Origin: SSF53 sp036170535
Lineage (GTDB): Bacteria; Spirochaetota; Leptospiria; Leptospirales; Leptonemataceae
DNA: 20,057 bases
NCBI GenBank assembly: GCA_036170535.1
Contig: JAVHPJ010000040.1
Location: forward strand, 1 to 20,057
Direction of reading: 5' to 3'
This document shows positions 7,757-13,487 of this stretch, piece by piece. The number at the start of each line of letters is the position of its first letter. Position 1 is the stretch's first letter. The notes under the pieces are model-generated. The model saw only the letters and a list, made by a program, of their open reading frames with translations. It searched no databases and had not been told where the DNA came from. A program made the translations under genes and the position numbers.

Positions 7757-7783
7757 ACCCCGGCCGCCTGGCCGGGGTTTTTT
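7757..7783 (+). terminator. Rho-independent terminator of amt1-glnK1
   Basis: The stem CCCCGGCC / GGCCGGGG (7758-7765 with 7770-7777) has a 4-nt loop and is followed by six T and then another T-run. It lies about 55 nt after the glnK1 stop. It separates the two amt-glnK units, so amt2 needs its own promoter. Confidence 0.9.
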
Positions 7784-7861
7784 GTTTTTGGGCCGTCCCG
7801 CCGAAGCGGCCTGGCTGCGCGCACGGGGGCCGGACTATTTTTTCTGGCAGACGGCGGCAGC

Positions 7862-7877
7862 TGGCGCCGTAATTGCA
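7862..7877 (+). promoter_or_regulatory. Sigma-54 (-24/-12) promoter of amt2-glnK2
   Basis: TGGCGCCGTAATTGCA matches 10 of 12 informative consensus positions, including the complete TTGCA -12 box. GG (7863-7864) and GC (7875-7876) are correctly spaced. The predicted start of transcription is near 7888, about 32 nt before the ATG. It shares the TGGCGCC -24 box with the amt1 promoter. It follows the amt1-glnK1 terminator, as expected for an independent unit. Confidence 0.78.
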
Positions 7878-7919
7878 ATGACTCGGCGCAGAAATCAATT
7901 GTACAGGAGTGCTCGTATT

Positions 7920-9287
7920 ATGACGCACAATCGCAGATGGATGGCGCTGCTTTTTGCGGCGCTGGCGACTGCTGGAGCTGTGAACCTTCTGACCGACGCT
8001 GGCGCGCTGTATGCGCAAGATGCGGCGGCGGAAACCCCCGCTCCGGAAGCCGCCGGCCCTTCGGCCGAAATGTTTACCGTGAATAACACCTGGATGATGG
8101 TATCCGCTCTCCTCGTGTTCATTATGCACCTGGGCTTTTCCATGGTGGAGAGCGGTCTGACCCAGGCGAAAAACACCACGAACATATTGTTTAAAAATGT
8201 TATGATCGTGTGTATTGGAATCCTGACCTACGCCCTGTGCGGCTTCAACTTGATGTATCCCGGCTTTGAGGCCGGTTCGCATTCGTGGTTCGGCTTTGCG
8301 GGCTTCGGCATCGGAACGGACGCGGCCGGGGTGACCTCGGCGTATAACGTCGGCTACACTTACTGGACCGACTTCCTCTTCCAGGCGATGTTCGCCGCAA
8401 CCGCCGCTACAATCATCTCGGGCGCGGTCGCCGAACGCGTAAAGTTCGGTCCCTTCCTTGTGATTGCCACAATCTATGTGGCTCTGGTTTACCCGATCGC
8501 GGGCAGCTGGAAATGGGGCTACGGCTGGTTAAATGACCTCGGATTCCACGACTTCGCCGGTTCGACCCTGGTGCACTCCGTGGGCGGCTGGGCGGCTCTC
8601 GTCGGCATAATCGTGCTGGGACCGCGGATTGGAAAATTCAGCGCGGGCGGCAAAGTAAACCCGATCATGGGTCACAGCATGCCGCTGGCGACCATCGGCA
8701 TGTTCCTGTTGTGGCTGGGCTGGTTCGGATTTAACGGCGGCTCGGTGCTCAGCGCAGACCCGGCGATCGTTTCTTACGTTCTGGTCACCACCAACCTGGC
8801 CGCTGCGGCCGGCGTAGTGACTGCTGCGATCGTTTCGTGGATTTTTGGCGGCAAACCGGATCTTTCGATGGCCTTGAACGGCGCACTGGCCGGACTCGTC
8901 GGCATCACCGCTGGCGCGGACGTGGTCAGCATTTCCGAATCGATCATCATCGGCGTAATCGCCGGCGGACTCGTTTACGGATCCGTTCTGCTCCTCGACA
9001 AGCTCAAACTGGACGATCCGGTGGGCGCGGTTTCGGTTCACCTGACCTGCGGCATCTGGGGCACGCTCGCGGCCGGCATCTTTGGCACGGACAAGTCGTT
9101 TGTATCGCAGTTGATCGGCGTCGGCGCGATTGGAGCGTTCAGCTTCATCTCCGCCCTGATTCTGTTCCTGATTGCGAAGTTCACGATCGGCATCCGCGTA
9201 AGCGAAGAAGAAGAGCTGAAAGGCCTCGACCTTGGCGAACACGGCCAGGAAGCCTACAGCGGCTTTCAAATTATCAACCTGAAGTGA
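7920..9287 (+). CDS. amt: Ammonium transporter Amt/MEP/Rh, second copy
   Basis: The protein has 455 residues, starting with a signal peptide (hydrophobic about 7-21, probable cleavage at ALYAQ|D). As in the first copy it should be a trimeric 11-helix ammonium channel. Conserved pore residues are D211, twin histidines H219 (FAGSTLVH) and H374 (VSVH), F158, F271 (WFGFN) and S275. The C-terminal tail IGIRVSEEEELKGLDLGEHG is nearly the same as in the first copy. It is shorter than the first copy mainly in the loop before the last helix (about 387-400) and in the N-terminal extension. AGGAG (7905-7909) sits 10 nt before the ATG. An earlier in-frame ATG at 7878 would precede the expected transcription start and has no Shine-Dalgarno. 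glnK2 follows after 19 nt. Two diverged copies may differ in affinity or conditions of use; this is inference. Confidence 0.96.
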   Translation: MTHNRRWMALLFAALATAGAVNLLTDAGALYAQDAAAETPAPEAAGPSAEMFTVNNTWMMVSALLVFIMHLGFSMVESGLTQAKNTTNILFKNVMIVCIGILTYALCGFNLMYPGFEAGSHSWFGFAGFGIGTDAAGVTSAYNVGYTYWTDFLFQAMFAATAATIISGAVAERVKFGPFLVIATIYVALVYPIAGSWKWGYGWLNDLGFHDFAGSTLVHSVGGWAALVGIIVLGPRIGKFSAGGKVNPIMGHSMPLATIGMFLLWLGWFGFNGGSVLSADPAIVSYVLVTTNLAAAAGVVTAAIVSWIFGGKPDLSMALNGALAGLVGITAGADVVSISESIIIGVIAGGLVYGSVLLLDKLKLDDPVGAVSVHLTCGIWGTLAAGIFGTDKSFVSQLIGVGAIGAFSFISALILFLIAKFTIGIRVSEEEELKGLDLGEHGQEAYSGFQIINLK

Positions 9288-9306
9288 GTCGGAGGATAAT
9301 TTCACA

Positions 9307-9648
9307 ATGAAACTGATTACAGCGATTATCCAACCGCACAAACTGAAGGACGTCAAAGAGTCCCTCTCGAAAGCGGGCGTGACGAAAATGACGGTGCATC
9401 CGGCGCTCGGCTGCGGACAGCAGAAGGGCTACGCCGAAGGCTACCGCGGCGCAACGACGGAGATCAATCTCCTGAACAAAACCGTGGTTGAGATTGCGGT
9501 CAACGAAGAGTTCGTTGAACCGACGATCAAGGCCATCTGCGACGGAGCGCGCACGGGAAATATCGGCGACGGTAAAATTCTAGTGAGCGAACTCAAAGAC
9601 GCCATCCGCATTCGCACCGGCGAACGCGGCAAAGACGCGATCGGCTGA
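9307..9648 (+). CDS. glnK: PII signal protein GlnK/GlnB family, second copy (no Tyr51, R38Q)
   Basis: The protein has 113 residues. The fold and role are as for PII proteins, and the partner is presumably the Amt encoded 19 nt upstream. Conserved elements are the N-terminal strand MKLITAIIQPHKL, Q39-K40-G41, R47 of the T-loop, TGNIGDGKI and a complete RIRTGE motif (R101/R103). Unusual points: residue 38, normally the ATP-contacting Arg of GRQKG, is Gln (GCGQQKG). The T-loop tip reads YRGATTE, with Thr at position 51 instead of Tyr. It therefore cannot be uridylylated there, and its ATP site has lost a different arginine from the one lost in the first copy. A strong GGAGG (9291-9295) precedes the ATG. 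A terminator hairpin follows. Confidence 0.95.
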   Translation: MKLITAIIQPHKLKDVKESLSKAGVTKMTVHPALGCGQQKGYAEGYRGATTEINLLNKTVVEIAVNEEFVEPTIKAICDGARTGNIGDGKILVSELKDAIRIRTGERGKDAIG

Positions 9649-9667
9649 CGCAAAGATTCAGCCTGAG

Positions 9668-9688
9668 ACGCCGGCGCAAGGCCGGCGT
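9668..9688 (+). repeat. GC-rich hairpin after glnK2, ahead of the terminator
   Basis: ACGCCGGC-gcaag-GCCGGCGT forms an 8-bp stem with a 5-nt loop and no T-run. It stands just before the terminator hairpin, making a double-hairpin 3' end that could protect the messenger from 3' exonucleases. Confidence 0.6.
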
Positions 9689-9695
9689 AATCCCG

Positions 9696-9728
9696 AAACC
9701 GGGCGGCGAAAGTCGCCCGGTTTTTTTT
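9696..9728 (+). terminator. Rho-independent terminator of amt2-glnK2
   Basis: The 7-bp stem CCGGGCG / CGCCCGG is extended by a G-T and a C-G pair closing a GAAA tetraloop, with AAA on the 5' side pairing to the T-run. Eight T follow. This is a textbook terminator about 50 nt after the glnK2 stop. Confidence 0.93.
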
Positions 9729-9801
9729 GCCGCCCCCGCGGCGCTGCGACCCCTGTCATTTGCCGCTTGACGGGCGTAATCTCCGCGTTATTGCAAGGGG
9801 C

Positions 9802-10143
9802 ATGACGGACGCGGAAAATCTGAGCTTTGTTTACATGACCGCCGGAAATTCCGAAGAAGCCCGCCGGATCGCCCGCGCTCTTGTGGAAGAACGTCTGGCG
9901 GCCTGCGTCAATATTCTGAGTCCGATGAATTCGTTTTACGAATGGAACGGCGTCGTTCAGGACGACCAGGAGGTCGTCTTGATCGCCAAGACCCGCCGCA
10001 GCAAGTTTGCTCCCCTATGTGCGCGAGCGAAAGAGTTGCACAGTTACGAAGTCCCGTGCATAGTCGAGCTTCCACTGCAGGGCGGATACGCGCCGTTCCT
10101 GGAATTTATCGAGCGGCAAACGAAAAACCGCAGCGCGGAGTGA
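9802..10143 (+). CDS. cutA: CutA1-family divalent-cation tolerance protein
   Basis: The protein has 113 residues, the normal CutA1 size. CutA1 proteins are very stable cytoplasmic trimers with a ferredoxin-like, PII-like fold, historically linked to copper/divalent ion tolerance; the exact biochemical role is unsettled. Diagnostic segments are the opening strand with 'MTAGNSEEARRIARALVEERLAACVNI' (12-38), the E-W-N-G/D-D-Q-E turn (47-57, family 'Y.W.G.i..d.E'), 'VVLIAKT' (58-64) and 'HSYEVPCIVELPL' (80-92, family 'HPYEVPEII'). The ATG at 9802 is used because homologues start a few residues before the first strand; AAGG lies just upstream. It follows the glnK2 terminator with its own leader and converges on the sigma-54 activator gene, with only 34 nt between the stop codons. 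Confidence 0.93.
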   Translation: MTDAENLSFVYMTAGNSEEARRIARALVEERLAACVNILSPMNSFYEWNGVVQDDQEVVLIAKTRRSKFAPLCARAKELHSYEVPCIVELPLQGGYAPFLEFIERQTKNRSAE

Positions 10144-10177
10144 TGCCAGCGCGACGGAACGCCGGGCGACCAGCGCT

Positions 10178-12733
10178 TCAGTCGGCGTATCCAAGCGTCT
10201 TCAGCTTATAGCGTAACGTTCCGCGGCTGATGCCTAACAGGCTTGCGGCATGCGTCTTATTGCCATTGGAACGCCGCAGCGCTTCCGCCAACACGCGGCG
10301 TTCGTAGTCGGCGAGAATTTCTTCCAGATTGCCGTCAATGTTCAGCGCAGCGGAAGCGGGTTGCGGAACTTCCGCCAATTGACTTGAACGCGCCGGCGAC
10401 CGAAACCTGGAATGCTCCGGCAGCGGCAGATCGCCGGGAAAAATGACTTCCCCGGCGCAGGCCAGAAACGCTCGGAGAATTACATTTTCGAGTTCACGAA
10501 TATTGCCGGGCCAGCGATGGCGCGTCAGGGCCCGCATTGCAGACGGACTGACCGTCGCGCTCGGACGCTTGAACTCCCGAGCGAATTTGTCCAGCAGATG
10601 CTCGACGATCGGCTGTATGTCCTCCGTGCGATCGCGCAGCGGAGGAATTTTTAATTGAAGCACGCTCACACGGTAGAAGAGATCCTCGCGAAAGCCGCCA
10701 GACTTCACGCTAGCCTCCAGATCTCGATTCGTGGCAAATACAAAGCGACACTCCACTGTGCGAGAACCCTGTCCGCCCAGTGGAGAATAGGCCCGCTCCT
10801 GCAGCACCCGCAGAAGTTTGACCTGCATCGCAGACGGCATTTCGCCGATTTCATCCAGAAACAAGACGCCAGCTCCCGCTTCTGCTATTTTTCCGGCGCG
10901 CGGGCCGGCGGCGCTGGTATATGCGCCCCGCACGTGTCCGAACAATTCATCTTCCCAGAGTTGATCGGGAATCGCGCCGCAATTCACAGCGACGAACGGG
11001 CGCCCGGCGCGCGACTGGTTGTGGATCAACTGCGCGATAAGTTCTTTGCCGACTCCCGTTTCGCCAGAAACCAGCACGGGCTGGACGCCAGGCGCCAGCG
11101 ACTTAATCTGCTCAAAGATTCCCGCCATCGCCGGGCTGCGGTAGATGAGCGTCTGGCTCTGCAATTCCAGTCGTTGAACGATGGGCGCGGAAAGCAGCCC
11201 CGCCATGCGTTCAACATCGCGCTCCGCGCGTTCCTTGAGCTGACTGATTTCGGAGTACCGCTGAATGTGCTCTACAACAACGGCCAGAGTGAGTCGCATG
11301 ACATTCAGCGCTTCATAATCTGTCGCAATAAACGGCCGCCCATCGCGACGACGACCCAGCGCAAAAAAACCGTTTACCTTTTGTTGAAAAACGAGCGGCA
11401 GAGTCAGCGCGTAGCCCTGGTCGCGCAGCGCTTGCAGGACGCGGTTGGCAAAGCGAGCAAAGCGGCGGTATCGTCCGCCGGGACGTCCGCTGGCCGGAAA
11501 ATAGGCGCTGCGCATCGTCTGCAGGTTGATAATCCGATCGAGGAAGCGCACGACCGCGGCGCCGGGCGCGTTACGGCGCGGGCGAATCTTGCCAAGCGGA
11601 TTGCGAATCGAATAGAGAATTTCAGGCGGCGCCGCCCCAGCGCCGCAGACGAGAAATCGACCGCCGCCGCTCTGTACCACAATCACAACTGTCTCGAGCT
11701 CCAGGCGCTGCATGAGCGCCTCGGTGATTCGTTGATAAACGGCGCGCTCGTCGCTCGCTTCCTGGCCGCTGATGCGCAAAATATCGTTGAGCACGTCTTC
11801 GGTCGGGGGCAAATCCCGGACCAGCAGCCGCGTAATTCGCGGCGCCAGAAACGCGTGTAAAAGATAGGCGATGGTCGACCATGCGATCGCCCAGAGCAGC
11901 ATCGACACGGACGCAGCGGCGATGCGAAATTCAAAGAGCAGCGCAAGCCCGCACAACATCCAGACCAAAAGCACGGCTACGCCAAACAATCGGCTGAGCA
12001 CGCGCCCCAGCGCAAAAGCGGCGATCTGAAAAGCGTTTTCGTAGAGACCGGCATGAATGAGAGTAATCAGCACCAGCAGCGGGGGCGCAGTGCCCAGATA
12101 AAAATAGCGTTGAATGCCCAATAGCGGCAAAGCGATCGCGAAAAGCATGCCGACCGTCACGGCCGCGAGCGTCGCGTACATCAGACGGCTCAATTGATCG
12201 CGCTGCCCTCCCGCCGGCGTGCGTACGCGACGCCATGCGAGCAGGGCTACGGCGCCGGCCAGCATCAGCGCGACGCAGAGATTCATGTATAGATAAGCAG
12301 CTCCAGTCCGGGCGTGCAGCGCCCCGTCCACTATGCGGCGATCGGAAATATAGTCGCCGCGAACGACGGCCCAGGCGGCCGTCAGCGAAATCAACAAGGC
12401 GAGCGCAATGCGCAGTTTTCCGAGCCGCGCAATGCGGCCGTCCGGACAGGATTCGATGAATACGTAGAATGAAAAAATCAGCGCGAGCCACAGAATGCCG
12501 GCCGCACGCACGGCGAACTGCAGGTCCGTAAGAAATAAGGCGAGCGCACTTACGGCGATGAGGAGCGCGGCCGTCCAGGCGCAATACATCAGGAGCAGCG
12601 CGGAAAGCGAGCGACTCACGGCGTTTTGCTGCGGAACCGAGGCCACGCCCACGAGAAAGGTGGCCCCTAACAAGAGCCCCACAGACTTAACAATCAAGAA
12701 CCCAAAATACCAGATGTAGTCGAGCTCGTGCAT
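10178..12733 (-). CDS. Membrane-anchored sigma-54-dependent transcriptional activator (7TM-GAF-AAA+-Fis HTH)
   Basis: The protein has 851 residues. N-terminal residues 1-300 hold about eight hydrophobic helices, similar to the 7TM sensor module of some histidine kinases. Residues about 310-490 look like a GAF domain and about 490-525 a coiled linker. The AAA+ core spans about 528-765, with Walker A GETGVGKE (557-564), the sigma-54-contact loop GAYTSA (603-608, consensus GAFTGA), Walker B VLFLDEIGEMP (623-633), FREDLFYR (681-688) and RWPGNIRELENV (740-751). A Fis-type helix-turn-helix (about 823-845) ends the protein. Activators of this class remodel sigma-54 polymerase using ATP. Loop Thr606 is kept while Phe and Gly are replaced by Tyr and Ser, which may change efficiency. 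There is no receiver domain, so the signal probably comes through the membrane or the GAF part. It is the last gene of the leftward cluster, 67 nt after the membrane-protein gene. Confidence 0.93.
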   Translation of the reverse strand: MHELDYIWYFGFLIVKSVGLLLGATFLVGVASVPQQNAVSRSLSALLLMYCAWTAALLIAVSALALFLTDLQFAVRAAGILWLALIFSFYVFIESCPDGRIARLGKLRIALALLISLTAAWAVVRGDYISDRRIVDGALHARTGAAYLYMNLCVALMLAGAVALLAWRRVRTPAGGQRDQLSRLMYATLAAVTVGMLFAIALPLLGIQRYFYLGTAPPLLVLITLIHAGLYENAFQIAAFALGRVLSRLFGVAVLLVWMLCGLALLFEFRIAAASVSMLLWAIAWSTIAYLLHAFLAPRITRLLVRDLPPTEDVLNDILRISGQEASDERAVYQRITEALMQRLELETVVIVVQSGGGRFLVCGAGAAPPEILYSIRNPLGKIRPRRNAPGAAVVRFLDRIINLQTMRSAYFPASGRPGGRYRRFARFANRVLQALRDQGYALTLPLVFQQKVNGFFALGRRRDGRPFIATDYEALNVMRLTLAVVVEHIQRYSEISQLKERAERDVERMAGLLSAPIVQRLELQSQTLIYRSPAMAGIFEQIKSLAPGVQPVLVSGETGVGKELIAQLIHNQSRAGRPFVAVNCGAIPDQLWEDELFGHVRGAYTSAAGPRAGKIAEAGAGVLFLDEIGEMPSAMQVKLLRVLQERAYSPLGGQGSRTVECRFVFATNRDLEASVKSGGFREDLFYRVSVLQLKIPPLRDRTEDIQPIVEHLLDKFAREFKRPSATVSPSAMRALTRHRWPGNIRELENVILRAFLACAGEVIFPGDLPLPEHSRFRSPARSSQLAEVPQPASAALNIDGNLEEILADYERRVLAEALRRSNGNKTHAASLLGISRGTLRYKLKTLGYAD

Positions 12734-12800
12734 GCGCGTCGATACACGCGCGCCCGCCCGACGCTGTCAAGGGCTCCCCCGCAAGAACGCGCTGCACGGC

Positions 12801-13487
12801 TTACAAGGCAAGCATGCGAACCAGCGCGCCGGCCGCCCGGGGATAAAGATAAAGTATTATTAAATACGGAACTCCGGAAAGCGCTACTCCGTACGCCAGC
12901 TCCCGTCGGCGAAACTCAGAGCGGCCCGCCCGGGCGACGCGCCACAATCCGTAACAGACCAGTGGAATCGATGCGGCGACGACCGGATTTTCCCACTCCG
13001 GGAAGAAACCGCGCAACGGATCGGCCAACCACGCCAGCGGAGTGTACGCCAGCCAGACGTAGAGATGCTTTAGATATTTTATCTTGCGTTCGAAAAACCC
13101 AGGCCGACCCCACAGGTAGTACACGCCGGCGTGAAAGCACACAAGGACGAGCACAAAGGTTGCAAATGTCAGCGCGGGACCCGCGGCGATATACCACGGA
13201 TTGTAGTATTTCCAACCCCACAGCGCATAATATAACGCGGGTCCCGACATTCCAACCAGACCGATAAACCAATACGCCAGATAAAACGCGCGTCGGCGAT
13301 AGCGTGTGGTGAGATCTTCCAGAGACCCGTCGCTGCGGAATGCGAAGTCCCGCAGCGCGCCAAGTAAGGCCGCCGCCTCGGCGCCCAACGTCGGAAAGGG
13401 AGGCGTCACGGAGCGGATTTCCGGCGGCGGACCTGCCCCGCGACGCTCCGCGCCGGAAGTGGGTTCGACTGCGTGCGTGGGCGTCAT
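12801..13487 (-). CDS. Multi-pass membrane protein of unknown function
   Basis: The protein has 228 residues. A hydrophilic N-terminal part (1-65, Pro/Ala-rich then a charged helix with RDFAFRSDG) is followed by about five hydrophobic helices at roughly 67-87, 98-122, 140-156, 166-183 and 200-220. Aromatic residues crowd the second-helix borders (WGWKYYNPWYIAAGP). The topology of a soluble head plus five helices is reminiscent of Yip1-type proteins, but no motif lets me assign it. Its ATG overlaps the stop of the upstream phosphatase gene (ATGA) and GGAG lies 7 nt before it, so it is probably translated in coupling with that gene and is a candidate membrane partner of it. Confidence 0.75.
   Translation of the reverse strand: MTPTHAVEPTSGAERRGAGPPPEIRSVTPPFPTLGAEAAALLGALRDFAFRSDGSLEDLTTRYRRRAFYLAYWFIGLVGMSGPALYYALWGWKYYNPWYIAAGPALTFATFVLVLVCFHAGVYYLWGRPGFFERKIKYLKHLYVWLAYTPLAWLADPLRGFFPEWENPVVAASIPLVCYGLWRVARAGRSEFRRRELAYGVALSGVPYLIILYLYPRAAGALVRMLAL

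Noticed and set aside
5545..7840. Shared GCACGGG…CCGG motif upstream of both amt promoters as an enhancer
   Set aside because: The match is short and GC-rich, the internal spacing differs and the distances to the two promoters differ greatly (about 185 versus 35 nt).
9760..9801. Sigma-70 promoter (TTGACG…TATTGC) for cutA
   Set aside because: The -10 matches only three of six positions and would leave almost no leader before the ATG.
10655..11860. A 401-codon open frame on the plus strand opposite the sigma-54 activator
   Set aside because: It is fully antisense to the AAA+ and GAF region, which has all expected motifs; the plus-strand product shows no domain.
12735..12770. A TTGACA box upstream of the sigma-54 activator (minus strand, 12765-12770)
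   Set aside because: The -35 is perfect but no -10 box is found at 16-18 nt (best candidates are at 20 nt or score poorly), so I do not call a promoter.
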